NCBI RefSeq assembly: GCF_024391045.1
Contig: NZ_JANFCZ010000017.1
Coordinates: forward strand, 28,215 to 92,214
Origin: Pseudarthrobacter sulfonivorans
GTDB lineage: Bacteria > Actinomycetota > Actinomycetes > Actinomycetales > Micrococcaceae
Direction: 5' to 3'
Length of the DNA stretch: 64,000 nt
The translations under genes were made by a program, and so were the position numbers. This document shows positions 1-8,423 of the stretch, in pieces. Below the pieces are notes generated by a model that was given only the letters and a program-made list of their open reading frames with translations, was not told where the DNA came from and did not search any database. Position 1 is the first letter of the stretch. Every line of letters starts with the position of its first letter.

Positions 1-481
1 TGACTTCGGCCCGGACGGAATCGACGACGGCGGCAGGGAGGCCCGCGAGCACAGCGACGCGCGCGTGGAGGCTCTGCGCGAAGTCCAGTTCGCCCCGCAT
101 GGCGGCTTCCGTCACCGCAGCCACCTCCTCGCGCTTGCCTGCGTAGGCCGCCAGCAGTTCAATGACTTCCTGCTGGATCAGCGTTGAATCAACGTCCATG
201 ATCAGGAACTTCCGCGGCGCCTCCCGCAGATCCGTGGGAACGATGGCGGTGTCCAGTCCCTCGGCCGCCGTCTCCGCCACTGCCCGGCGGAGGGCGGCAA
301 TCCCGGCGGCCGTGCCGTCGGCCACCGTGAGGCCGGTGGTGTGGACCTCAAAGCGGGCATCGCCGCCCCGCAACTCCGACTCGATAGTGGCTCCATTGCC
401 GGCCCACAGGGAGCGCAGGGTTCCGAGTCCGGAGTCGGTCAGTTTTGGGCCATAGCTGACCGCAGTTACGTTCGGAGTCAT
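1..481 (-). CDS. serB: Phosphoserine phosphatase SerB (5' part, cut by window edge)
   Basis: HAD-superfamily phosphatase that dephosphorylates O-phosphoserine in the last step of L-serine synthesis. The 160 codons present run from ATG at 481 to the window edge. HAD motif I reads MDVDSTLIQQE (about residues 94-104), followed by VIELLAAYAGKREEVAAVTEAAM, which is typical of SerB. The first 90 residues are a poorly conserved N-terminal extension. TAAGAT at 494-489 ends seven bases before the ATG and there is no Shine-Dalgarno site, so the transcript is probably leaderless. The gene is divergent from the ABC ATPase at 613. Motifs II and III lie outside the window. Confidence 0.9.
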   Translation of the reverse strand, partial: MTPNVTAVSYGPKLTDSGLGTLRSLWAGNGATIESELRGGDARFEVHTTGLTVADGTAAGIAALRRAVAETAAEGLDTAIVPTDLREAPRKFLIMDVDSTLIQQEVIELLAAYAGKREEVAAVTEAAMRGELDFAQSLHARVAVLAGLPAAVVDSVRAEV

Positions 482-612
482 GGCTGCAATCTTAGCCAGC
501 GCCGCGCGGACGCCCGAATTCATTGCACTGCGCGGTGTCCGCGGGTCCGCCGCTTTGACCGGGATGGTTCCGGTTATCAGTCGGCCCGGATTTTGTCCTA
601 GTGTCTATTCTT

Positions 613-1398
613 ATGAGTGATGTTCTTGAATTGGCTTCCGTCAGCGTTGTCCGAGGCAAAAAGACCCTGTTGGACAAAGTGGACTGGCAAGTCAATGAAG
701 GCGAACGCTGGGTCATCCTGGGCCCCAACGGCGCCGGCAAGACCACTCTCTTGCAGGTAGCGGCTGCGCGCCTTCACCCCAGCAGCGGCACGGCGGGAAT
801 CCTGGACGAAACCATGGGCCGGGTGGACGTGTTCGAACTCCGTCCCCGGATTGGGCTGTCCTCCGCCGCCTTGGCCAGCCAGATTCCCGAGTCCGAGAAC
901 GTCCTGAACGTTGTGGTCACGGCCGCGTACGGCGTGACCGGCCGCTGGCGCGAGGGCTACGAGCGGCCGGACGAACGGCGCGCCTTCCGACTGCTTAACG
1001 ACTGGGGCATGGGTCCGCTGCTGAACAGGACCTTCGCCACCCTTTCCGAAGGCGAACGCAAACGGGTCCAGATCGCTCGCGCCCTCATGACAGACCCCGA
1101 ATTGCTCCTCCTTGATGAGCCCGGCGCCGGACTGGATCTCGGCGGCCGCGAAGAGCTTGTCCATAAGCTTGGCGAACTCGCCAGCGATGAAGGGTCTCCC
1201 GCCATGGTCCTGGTGACGCACCACCTGGAAGAAGTTCCGCCCGGATTCACGCACGCCATGCTGCTGCGCGACGGCGGCGTTGTCGCCGCTGGCCCCATCA
1301 AAGAGGTGCTCACCGACGAGCACCTCAGCAATACTTTCGGGCTGCCGCTGGACGTCACCGAAAACGCCGGCCGGTACACGGCCACCGCCCGCCGCTAA
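613..1398 (+). CDS. ABC transporter ATP-binding protein
   Basis: Single-domain ABC ATPase of 261 residues. It carries Walker A GPNGAGKT (37-44), signature LSEGERKRVQIARAL and Walker B LLLLDEPGAGLD. A switch histidine lies in VTHHLEE. No permease is adjacent, so the substrate is unknown; stand-alone ATPases of this type (YlmA/ModF-like) are common in Actinobacteria. An in-frame GTG at 601 is possible, but ATG 613 gives the natural protein start, and TAGTGT at 599-604 ends eight bases before it, so transcription may begin at or next to the ATG. The next gene starts 15 bases after the stop and may be co-transcribed. Confidence 0.88.
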   Translation: MSDVLELASVSVVRGKKTLLDKVDWQVNEGERWVILGPNGAGKTTLLQVAAARLHPSSGTAGILDETMGRVDVFELRPRIGLSSAALASQIPESENVLNVVVTAAYGVTGRWREGYERPDERRAFRLLNDWGMGPLLNRTFATLSEGERKRVQIARALMTDPELLLLDEPGAGLDLGGREELVHKLGELASDEGSPAMVLVTHHLEEVPPGFTHAMLLRDGGVVAAGPIKEVLTDEHLSNTFGLPLDVTENAGRYTATARR

Positions 1399-1413
1399 GG
1401 CGGTTCCGTTCAG

Positions 1414-2199
1414 GTGGAGCTTCTCAGCAGCATCCTTGTGTTTTTTGCCGGTCTGTGGGCCGGCACCATCAACGCCGTTGTCGGCTCGGGGACGCTGGTT
1501 ACCTTTCCCGTCCTGATCGCGCTCGGGGTGGCCCCCGTGACAGCTTCCATCAGTAACGCCATGGGGCTGGTGGCGGGAAATGCCGCCGGCGCCTGGGGGT
1601 ACCGGAAGGAACTCAAGGGCCGCGGCCCGCAGCTCCTCAGGCTGCTTCCTGCGTCCCTGCTGGGCGGCATCAGCGGCGCCTGGCTCCTCCTGCACCTCCC
1701 GGAAAAGGTGTTCTACTACGCCGCACCGGTCCTGATAGTCGTGGCCCTGCTGATGGTGGTCTTCCAGCCCCGGCTCCAGCAATGGGTGCGGTCCCGGGAG
1801 GAAAACCCGGCGCATGCCCTCAAGGACAAAAACCACGGTGTGCTGCTGATCGTGCTGGTGTACCTGGCCGGAGTCTACGGCGGCTACTTCGTAGCGGCGC
1901 AGGGCATCCTGCTGGTGGGCATCCTGGGCGTCTTTATGGCGGGCACCATCCAGAACGCCAACGCGATGAAGAACATCCTCGTCCTGGGCGTGAACATTGT
2001 GGCGGCAGCTTCCTACCTGCTCTTCGCGTTCGGGCGCATCAACTGGCCGGTGGTGGCCATCATCGCGGTCAGCTCGCTCATTGGCGGCTTCGTCGGTTCC
2101 AAGGTGGGCCGCCGCCTGTCCCCGCCGGTCCTTCGCGGCGTAATTTTCACGCTGGGCCTGGTGGCACTGGGCTTTATGATCGCCAATCTGCTGAAATAA
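1414..2199 (+). CDS. TSUP (TauE/SafE) family membrane permease
   Basis: Integral membrane protein of 261 residues with about eight hydrophobic segments. It has the family's two-fold internal repeat: an early GTINAVVGSGTLVTFP-like segment and a later GYFVAAQGILLVG segment. TSUP proteins export or import small anions such as sulfite, sulfoacetate or other organic sulfonates; the substrate cannot be read from sequence. The start is GTG at 1414, with only a weak AAGG far upstream. It lies between the ABC ATPase and an RNA methyltransferase, probably in one transcript. Confidence 0.85.
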   Translation: MELLSSILVFFAGLWAGTINAVVGSGTLVTFPVLIALGVAPVTASISNAMGLVAGNAAGAWGYRKELKGRGPQLLRLLPASLLGGISGAWLLLHLPEKVFYYAAPVLIVVALLMVVFQPRLQQWVRSREENPAHALKDKNHGVLLIVLVYLAGVYGGYFVAAQGILLVGILGVFMAGTIQNANAMKNILVLGVNIVAAASYLLFAFGRINWPVVAIIAVSSLIGGFVGSKVGRRLSPPVLRGVIFTLGLVALGFMIANLLK

Positions 2200-2206
2200 T
2201 CAGCCG

Positions 2207-3031
2207 GTGCCAATCCACTATCTCGAATCCGCCGCGGATCCCCGCGTGTCCGACTACACCCAGCTGACAGACGTCCACCTGCGTAAACTCCGCGAACCGG
2301 TTGAAGGCATGTACATCGCCGAATCGTCACGGGTGCTGCGCCGGGCACTGGCCGCCGGCCACCGGCCCCGGTCATTCTTCCTGGCCGAGAAGTGGCTCGC
2401 AGACCTGCAGGATGTCCTGGCCGCTTACCCGGACGTGCCGGCCTACATCGGCAGTGCGGCGCTGCTCGAAGAGATCACCGGATTCCATCTGCACCGCGGA
2501 GCCATGGCAGCGATGCAGCGGCCGGCGCCGGTGTCGCTGCCTGAACTCCTGGCGGGCGCGCGCCGGGTGGCGGTCCTGGAGGACATTGTGGACCACACCA
2601 ATGTCGGGGCGATCTTCCGGTCCGCAGCTGCCCTGGATATCGATGCCGTCCTGATTTCGCCGCGCTGCGGCGATCCGCTGTACCGCCGCAGCGTCCGCGT
2701 CAGCATGGGCACCGTCTTCCAGGTTCCGTGGGCGCGGCTGGAATCCTGGCCGCAGGATATCTCCGTCCTCAAGCAGAACGGCTTCACGGTGGCCGCGCTG
2801 GAACTGACGGACGACGCCGTCGACGTCGACCACCTCGCCGCCGGCAACCCGGAACGGCTCGCCCTGGTGCTCGGCACTGAAGGTGCGGGGATGAGCGCTG
2901 AGACACTCGCCGGTGTCGACCTCGCCGTAAAGATCCCGATGCGTGCCGGAGTGGACTCGCTGAACGTGGCGGCGGCCTCGGCCGTGGCATTCTGGGAGCT
3001 CCGGCCGCGGAGTTCGCAGGGTCTGCGCTGA
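2207..3031 (+). CDS. TrmH/SpoU family RNA 2'-O-methyltransferase
   Basis: 274-residue SPOUT methyltransferase that should transfer methyl from SAM to a ribose 2'-OH of rRNA or tRNA. The N-terminal half resembles the substrate-binding domain (MYIAESSRVLRRAL). The catalytic half carries motif 1 DHTNVGAIFRSAAAL, motif 2 VLGTEGAGMS and motif 3 IPMRAGVDSLNVAAASAVAFWE, which form the trefoil knot and SAM pocket. The start is GTG 2207, seven bases after the TSUP stop codon. The exact target nucleotide is unknown. Confidence 0.88.
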   Translation: MPIHYLESAADPRVSDYTQLTDVHLRKLREPVEGMYIAESSRVLRRALAAGHRPRSFFLAEKWLADLQDVLAAYPDVPAYIGSAALLEEITGFHLHRGAMAAMQRPAPVSLPELLAGARRVAVLEDIVDHTNVGAIFRSAAALDIDAVLISPRCGDPLYRRSVRVSMGTVFQVPWARLESWPQDISVLKQNGFTVAALELTDDAVDVDHLAAGNPERLALVLGTEGAGMSAETLAGVDLAVKIPMRAGVDSLNVAAASAVAFWELRPRSSQGLR

Positions 3032-3032
3032 T

Positions 3033-3153
3033 CAGCTATCATTAACAGCTGGCTGTCCTGCTCTTTCCGCCCCGCGGCAAGGACGCAGGTACCAGCCATC
3101 CCATTCATACCTGGCAGCTGGCAAAATCCAGTTGTGCGAACAAAGGCCCCATT
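3033..3153 (+). promoter_or_regulatory. Long 5' leader of rpmE2, possible ribosomal-protein leader
   Basis: The 122 bases before rpmE2 hold no gene. CAGCT (3033-3037) and AGCTG (3047-3051) form a small inverted repeat around the candidate -10 TATCAT (3037-3042). Further down, CAGCTGG (3115-3121) and CCAGTTG (3128-3134) form a hairpin with a six-base loop just before the AAAGG ribosome site (3142-3146). A transcript from this promoter would have a leader of about 105 bases, long for this window. I recall that leader motifs have been proposed ahead of L31 genes in Actinobacteria; assignment here is inference. No Zur-box-like palindrome was seen. Confidence 0.35.
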
Positions 3154-3411
3154 ATGAAGTCTGATACACACCCGAAGTACGAAGCTGTTGTTTTCAACGA
3201 CCTGGCTTCCGGCGTCAAGTTCCTGACCAAGTCCACCGTGTCTTCCAAGAAGACCATCGAGTGGGAAGACGGAAACACCTACCCGGTCATCGACGTCGAA
3301 ATCTCCTCCGAGTCCCACCCGTTCTACACGGGCAAGCAGCGCATCATGGACTCCGCAGGCCGCGTCGAGCGCTTCAACGCTCGCTTCAAGGGCTTCGGCG
3401 GCAAGAAGTAA
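3154..3411 (+). CDS. rpmE2: Ribosomal protein bL31, type B (zinc-independent)
   Basis: 85-residue 50S subunit protein starting [20 protein letters not shown] and containing [13 protein letters not shown], the type B L31 signature. It lacks the CxxC zinc motif of type A L31, so it is the form usable under zinc limitation. The Shine-Dalgarno site is AAAGG at 3142-3146. A strong terminator follows directly, so the gene is probably a single transcription unit. Confidence 0.96.
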   Translation: MKSDTHPKYEAVVFNDLASGVKFLTKSTVSSKKTIEWEDGNTYPVIDVEISSESHPFYTGKQRIMDSAGRVERFNARFKGFGGKK

Positions 3412-3435
3412 TTCACTTCCCCCCAAGGTTCTTTC

Positions 3436-3470
3436 AAAGCCCGCACCGGCAACGGTGCGGGCTTTGTTGT
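3436..3470 (+). terminator. Rho-independent terminator after rpmE2
   Basis: Arms AAAGCCCGCACCG (3436-3448) and CGGTGCGGGCTTT (3453-3465) pair perfectly around a GCAA tetraloop. A T-rich stretch follows. Confidence 0.92.
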
Positions 3471-3506
3471 TTCCGGGAACCTTGGGCGTGGGGGAGGATG
3501 GAAGAC

Positions 3507-4598
3507 ATGACAGCCACACCGTTTGCCGCCGAAGACCGTCCGCGCAGCCACCATGGCGAGTACAAAGTCCCCGGCGGCAAACTTGTGGTGGTGGACTTCG
3601 ACCTGGCGGACGGGCACCTCGCCGACGTCTCGCTCAGCGGTGACTTCTTCCTCGAGCCGGATGAAGCGCTGCCCGGGATCAACCGCGCCCTGACCGGACT
3701 TCGGGAAAGTACGACGGCGGAGGACCTGTCCGCGGCGGTCAGCGCCTCCTTGCCGCCGGACGCCGTCCTGTTCGGCTTTACGGCCGACGCCGTGGCGGTG
3801 ACCGTCCGGCGTGCCCTGGCGCGGGCAACCTCCTGGTCGGACCACCACTGGAATGTCATCGCCCCTACGGTGTTGCCCACCCACGTCAATGTGGCCCTGG
3901 ACGAGGTCCTGACCGAAGAGGTGGGGGCCGGCCGGCGAAATCCCACCCTGCGGTTCTGGGACTGGGAGGAACCGTCCGTGGTGATCGGGAGTTTCCAGTC
4001 GGTGCGCAACGAGCTGCACCCGGACGGCGTCGCCCGGCATGGCATCACCGTGGTGCGGCGGATCAGCGGCGGCGGAGCGATGTTCATGGAGGCCGGGAAC
4101 TGCATCACCTATTCCCTCTACCTGCCCCAGACGCTCGTGGACGGGATCAGCTTCGCCGACTCCTACGCCTTCCTGGACGCCTGGGTGATGGCCGCGCTGG
4201 AGAAGCTCGGGATCAGCGCGTTTTACGTCCCGCTTAATGACATTGCCACCCACCAGGGCAAGATCGGCGGCGCCGCCCAGAAACGGCTGGCCAACGGCGG
4301 CATGCTGCACCACGTCACCATGAGCTACGACATCGACGCCGACAAAATGGTCGACGTGCTGCGCATTGGCAAGGAAAAACTCTCGGACAAGGGAACCCGC
4401 AGCGCCAAGAAACGGGTGGACCCGCTCCGGCGGCAGACCGGGCTGGCCCGCACCGAAATCATCGCGGCCATGATGGAGGTCTTCACCGAGCGGTACTCAG
4501 CCACCCCGTCGGAACTGTCCGATGCCGAGCTGGCCGCGGCCCACGACCGCGTCGCGGCCAAATTCAGCACCGAGGAGTGGCTGCACCGCGTCCCGTGA
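3507..4598 (+). CDS. Lipoate-protein ligase A family protein with N-terminal accessory domain
   Basis: 363 residues. The C-terminal part (about 110-345) is a BPL/LplA/LipB-fold acyltransferase with RRISGGGAMF (184-193), the lipoyl-AMP binding loop, and GKIGGAAQKR (251-260), which holds the invariant lysine (K252), followed by LHHVTMSYDID. The N-terminal part (about 15-105; GEYKVPGGKLVVVDFDL, then LSGDFFLEPDEALPGINRAL) resembles the accessory domain that lies at the C-terminus of bacterial LplA or is a separate LplB subunit in archaea. The order is therefore reversed relative to E. coli LplA. Start ATG 3507 is chosen over ATG 3498 because GGGGGAGG (3489-3496) is well spaced from it. It probably attaches lipoate or a related acyl group to 2-oxoacid dehydrogenase or GcvH domains; octanoyl transfer is also possible. 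Confidence 0.82.
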   Translation: MTATPFAAEDRPRSHHGEYKVPGGKLVVVDFDLADGHLADVSLSGDFFLEPDEALPGINRALTGLRESTTAEDLSAAVSASLPPDAVLFGFTADAVAVTVRRALARATSWSDHHWNVIAPTVLPTHVNVALDEVLTEEVGAGRRNPTLRFWDWEEPSVVIGSFQSVRNELHPDGVARHGITVVRRISGGGAMFMEAGNCITYSLYLPQTLVDGISFADSYAFLDAWVMAALEKLGISAFYVPLNDIATHQGKIGGAAQKRLANGGMLHHVTMSYDIDADKMVDVLRIGKEKLSDKGTRSAKKRVDPLRRQTGLARTEIIAAMMEVFTERYSATPSELSDAELAAAHDRVAAKFSTEEWLHRVP

Positions 4599-4613
4599 CA
4601 GGGTGGGGGGCGG

Positions 4614-7232
4614 CTAGGCCCGCGCCTGGGCAGCCAGTGCCCGTACCAGATGGTCCCGCTGTTCCACAACGATCCTGCGCAAGGCGCGGGGCGCGTCGGC
4701 ATTGGCTGCCAGCCAGGCGTCGGTGCGCTGCACCACGGGGTGCTGCGCCGGCAAAGTTCCGGCCGGCAGATCCTGCGCCGCAGGAAACAGGCCCCGCACA
4801 ATCCGGCTGGCGATCTCGATGCTCCGGTTCTCCCAGACCTCCCGGAGGCAATCGAAATACGGCTCCACATAGGGTTCCAGCAGGACGGGAGCCGCCGTGG
4901 TGAAGCCGGTGATGGTGGCGCTGAGGAGTTGGTTGGACAGCTCCGTCCCGTGGACGGCTTCGTCCCAGGCGGCAGCCTTGACGTCCGCATCCGGCCGGGC
5001 TGCCAGGGCCGTGGCACGGCCCGCGCGGCCTGACGCGGTGGTGTCACGTGCCAACTCGGCGTCCAGTTCCTCGGCAGTGGCCTGACCATGGGCTGCCAGG
5101 GCCCGCCAGATGTTCCAGCGCAGCTCTGCGTCCACTGCGAGTCCGTCCACCTCCGCTGTGCCCTCCAGCAGGCCCTTGAGGAGGGGCAGGAATGCGTCGT
5201 CGCGCCGGCTGACGGCGGCCACCGTCCGGGCCCAGCCAAGCTGGTGGTCCGAGGCCGGGGCGGCCAGCTCCAGCTGCCGGGCCGCGGCTGTCAGGAAGTC
5301 CCGCCGCACCGTGTCGCGTTCAGTCACCGGCGTGTAGTGTTCGACGGCGGTCTCGGCGTTTTCGAGGATGTTCAGCAGCACGCCGATCCCAGTTTCGGCG
5401 GGTCCGAATGCCATGACGGCGTGCACGTAACGGGTGGCGGGGGACTCTGCGTCGCGGGCGGAGTTCCACAGGGCTGTCCAGCAGAGGGCCCGGGCCATGG
5501 GGTCGGCGATCCGGTCCAGGGATGCCAGGACCGTCGCTTCGGATTGTGGGTCGAGCCGGACCTTGGCATAGGTCAGGTCGTCGTCGTTGAGCAGCAGCAG
5601 CGCGGGCCGGGGCTGGCCGGCCAGCCCGGGAACCTCGGTCCTGCGGCCGGCCGCGTCAGTCTCAATGCTGCCGGTGCGGACCAGGGCACCGTCGCCGTCG
5701 AAGTTGTAAAGGCCAACGCGCAGCCGGTGCGGCCGCAGCTCCTCCCGTCCGGTGACCGGGTCCAACGCATCCTGGACGATTGCCGCGCCGGTCAGGACGC
5801 CGTCGTCGGCTGTTACCTCCAGTGCGAGGGTGGGGATCCCGGACGTCTGCAGCCACTGCGCTGCCCAGCCTGCCAGGTCCCGGCCCGACGCCGCACTCAG
5901 TGCGGAGAGGAGGTCGGCCAGGGTGGTGTTTCCATAGGCATGGTCGCGGAAGTATTGCCGTGAGCCGGCGATGAAGGCGTCGAAGCCGGCATACGCCACC
6001 AGCTGCTTGAGCACCGACGCGCCCTTGGCGTACGTGATGCCGTCGAAGTTCTGCTTGGCGGCTTCGAGGTCCGGGATGTCGGCAACGATCGGGTGGGTGG
6101 TGGGGAGCTGGTCCTGGACGTAGGCCCAGGCCTTGCGCTTGTTCGCGAAGTTCACCCACGCGGTCTTCCACTCCGTGGCGCGGTCCACCGCGAGGGTGCC
6201 CATGTAGTCGGCGAACGACTCCTTGAGCCAGAGGTCATCCCACCACTGCATGGTGACCAGGTCCCCGAACCACATGTGCGCCATTTCGTGCATCAGGGTG
6301 TTGGCGCGCGCCTGGTATTGGGCGTCGGTGGCACGGGAGGTGAACACGTAGTTTTCGGTGAAGGTGACCAGGCCGGGGTTTTCCATGGCCCCGAGGTTGT
6401 ATTCGGGCACAAAGGCCTGGTCGTATTTGCCCCAGGGATAAGGGAAGCCGAAGAGCCGGTTGAAGAACTCCAGCCCGTTCTTGGTGAGGTCGAACAGCAC
6501 AGCCGGGTCGAAGGATTCCGCCATCGACGCGCGGCAGTAAAGGGCCAGCGGCACCTCCAGCCGGGTGCCGTCGTCGAGCGTTGCGCTCCAGTGGTCTTCG
6601 GCTTTGAAGTACGGGCCGGCCAGGACTGTGGTGATGTAAGTGGACATCGGCCTGGTGGTGGCGAAGTCCCAGCGGCTGGTGTCCGGGTCGCTGGTCAGCG
6701 GGGTGCGTGCGGCTTCGGCTCCGTTGGAAGCGACTGTCCAGCCTGACGGGGCCGTCACGTGGAAGGTGAATTCCGCCTTGAGGTCGGGCTGCTCGAAGTT
6801 GGCGAACACCCGGCGGGCATCGGCAGGTTCGTACTGGGTGTAGAGGTAGCACTGGCCGTCCGCGGGATCCACGAAACGGTGCATGCCCTCACCTGACCGG
6901 CTGTACAGGGCGGTCCCCGTGACGGTCACCTGGTTCTCTGCCTGCAGGTTGTCCAGGCGGATGCGGGAACCCTCCACAATGTCTGCCACCGGCAGCTGGT
7001 CGCCGTTGAGGAGCACGCTGTGGACTTCGCCGCAGATGAAATCCAGGAAGGTGGACCTTGTCAGCCCGGGCCCGGGTTCCGCAGCCGAGAAAGTGATGAT
7101 GCTGCGGCTGGTGTACCCCGCCACGTCCGGGTCGGCGGCCTGCCGCACATCCAGGGACACGTCATAACTGTGCGTGGTGATCAGGGCTGATCGTTGGGCG
7201 GCTTCGCTGCGCTGCAGATTTTCATGTGACAC
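4614..7232 (-). CDS. pepN: Aminopeptidase N (M1 family)
   Basis: 872-residue zinc metallopeptidase that removes N-terminal residues from peptides in the cytosol. The exopeptidase motif GAMEN is at 281-285 and the zinc site HEMAH at 315-319, with the third ligand Glu at about 338 in LWLKESFADY. The C-terminal ERAP1-like helical domain is complete. No signal peptide is seen. The start is GTG 7232 (MSHENLQ). TAGATA at 7243-7238 lies five bases upstream and could be a -10 for a leaderless mRNA, but the fit is weaker than elsewhere. It is convergent with the lipoate-ligase gene, 15 bases apart. Confidence 0.95.
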   Translation of the reverse strand: MSHENLQRSEAAQRSALITTHSYDVSLDVRQAADPDVAGYTSRSIITFSAAEPGPGLTRSTFLDFICGEVHSVLLNGDQLPVADIVEGSRIRLDNLQAENQVTVTGTALYSRSGEGMHRFVDPADGQCYLYTQYEPADARRVFANFEQPDLKAEFTFHVTAPSGWTVASNGAEAARTPLTSDPDTSRWDFATTRPMSTYITTVLAGPYFKAEDHWSATLDDGTRLEVPLALYCRASMAESFDPAVLFDLTKNGLEFFNRLFGFPYPWGKYDQAFVPEYNLGAMENPGLVTFTENYVFTSRATDAQYQARANTLMHEMAHMWFGDLVTMQWWDDLWLKESFADYMGTLAVDRATEWKTAWVNFANKRKAWAYVQDQLPTTHPIVADIPDLEAAKQNFDGITYAKGASVLKQLVAYAGFDAFIAGSRQYFRDHAYGNTTLADLLSALSAASGRDLAGWAAQWLQTSGIPTLALEVTADDGVLTGAAIVQDALDPVTGREELRPHRLRVGLYNFDGDGALVRTGSIETDAAGRRTEVPGLAGQPRPALLLLNDDDLTYAKVRLDPQSEATVLASLDRIADPMARALCWTALWNSARDAESPATRYVHAVMAFGPAETGIGVLLNILENAETAVEHYTPVTERDTVRRDFLTAAARQLELAAPASDHQLGWARTVAAVSRRDDAFLPLLKGLLEGTAEVDGLAVDAELRWNIWRALAAHGQATAEELDAELARDTTASGRAGRATALAARPDADVKAAAWDEAVHGTELSNQLLSATITGFTTAAPVLLEPYVEPYFDCLREVWENRSIEIASRIVRGLFPAAQDLPAGTLPAQHPVVQRTDAWLAANADAPRALRRIVVEQRDHLVRALAAQARA

Positions 7233-7284
7233 CCAGCTATCTAATCACGGGGGACCCCCGGGCAGTCCCGCTCCCGGCCGGCCG

Positions 7285-8355
7285 TCAGCCGGTGATCAGC
7301 AGTGCGGCCGCCAGTCCCAGCAGTGCGATCAAGAGCCAGGCAGCGAGCGCCGCGAGCAGCGCCCGGGCTCCGGTGTGCAGGAGGGCGCGGATCCGTACCG
7401 CGGAGCCAAGTCCGAAGAGCGCCGCCCCCAGCAGGATGTCCTGGAGCCCGGCGCCGGCGTCGAGCACGCCGCCGGGGAGCCAGCCAGTGGACCGCAGCGC
7501 CACCAGCGCCACGAAGCCAAGGACAAACAGGGGGACCACCGGCGGCCGGGTCTGCTGGGTCGTCACCGCCGTTGCGCGGTGGTGCATACCCGCCACGGCA
7601 ACCACCGGCGCCAGCAGCAGCACGCGGGTGAGTTTGACGACGACGGCGATCCCCAGCGCTGCTGTGCCCGCGGTCTGCGCCGTGGCCACCACCTGGCCCA
7701 CGTCATGCACGGACGCGCCGGTCCAGGCTCCGAAGGTCTCCGGACTGAGCTGCAGCGGGTGCATCAGCAGCGGCAGCAGTCCGATGGCCAGGGTGCCGCA
7801 CAGCGTCACCAGCGCCACGGGCAGGACAGTGTCCGCATGCCGGATGCGGCGCACCGCTGCCATGGCGCCGATGGCGGAGGCCCCGCAGATTGAGAAGCCG
7901 GTGGCCACCAGCAGTGCCGTCTCACGCGGCAGACGGAAGAGCCGCACCAGGACGTAGGTGCCGCCGAAGCTCAGCAGCACCACGCCGGTGATCAGGACCA
8001 TGGCCAGCCAGCCCAGGTCCAGGATGTCCATGATGCTCACCTTCAGGCCGAGCAGGATGATTCCGCCCCTCATCAGGTGCTTGCCGGCGAAGTCCAGTCC
8101 CGGCCTTGCCCGCCCGGAGATCCAGGCTGCCGTGCCCGGCAGGTTCGCGGCGAGCAGCCCCAGCGCTACCGCCGCTGTCATGGCGGGCAGGGCGGGCACG
8201 GCCGCATGCACGGCAAACGCGCCGGCCAGGGCGACGGCGGCCGTGAGGAGGCCGGGAACCAGCCTGTCGGCATCCCGGGGCAGCCCGGGCCATCTTCCCC
8301 GGCGGCCGCCGTCCCCTCCGCTCCCGGAGCTCCCTTTGCTAGTCTTCTCTGGCAT
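7285..8355 (-). CDS. YeiH family putative sulfate/anion exporter
   Basis: 356-residue membrane protein with about ten hydrophobic helices (UPF0324/Cons_hypoth698). Typical segments include the GRARPGLDFAGKHLMRGGIILLG stretch, FSICGASAIGAMAAV and the GASVHDVGQVVA motif. The N-terminal 25 residues are polar and glycine/arginine-rich. Transport activity is inferred from family membership; no substrate is established. AGGTGA precedes the ATG. Divergent from the ATP-grasp gene. Confidence 0.85.
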   Translation of the reverse strand: MPEKTSKGSSGSGGDGGRRGRWPGLPRDADRLVPGLLTAAVALAGAFAVHAAVPALPAMTAAVALGLLAANLPGTAAWISGRARPGLDFAGKHLMRGGIILLGLKVSIMDILDLGWLAMVLITGVVLLSFGGTYVLVRLFRLPRETALLVATGFSICGASAIGAMAAVRRIRHADTVLPVALVTLCGTLAIGLLPLLMHPLQLSPETFGAWTGASVHDVGQVVATAQTAGTAALGIAVVVKLTRVLLLAPVVAVAGMHHRATAVTTQQTRPPVVPLFVLGFVALVALRSTGWLPGGVLDAGAGLQDILLGAALFGLGSAVRIRALLHTGARALLAALAAWLLIALLGLAAALLITG

Positions 8356-8423
8356 TCACCTACCTTGCCGGATGTCGCGCGTATTCAGCGAACCGGCGGC
8401 GTCGGCGCAACACGCCACAATGG

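Noticed and set aside
598..1836. A 412-codon minus-strand frame opposite the ABC ATPase and TSUP genes
   Set aside because: Walker motifs are on the plus strand; the antisense product lacks any family pattern.
7238..7243. TAGATA as -10 of a leaderless pepN
   Set aside because: It lacks the final T and sits only five bases from the GTG; kept as a weak note, not counted with the leaderless set.
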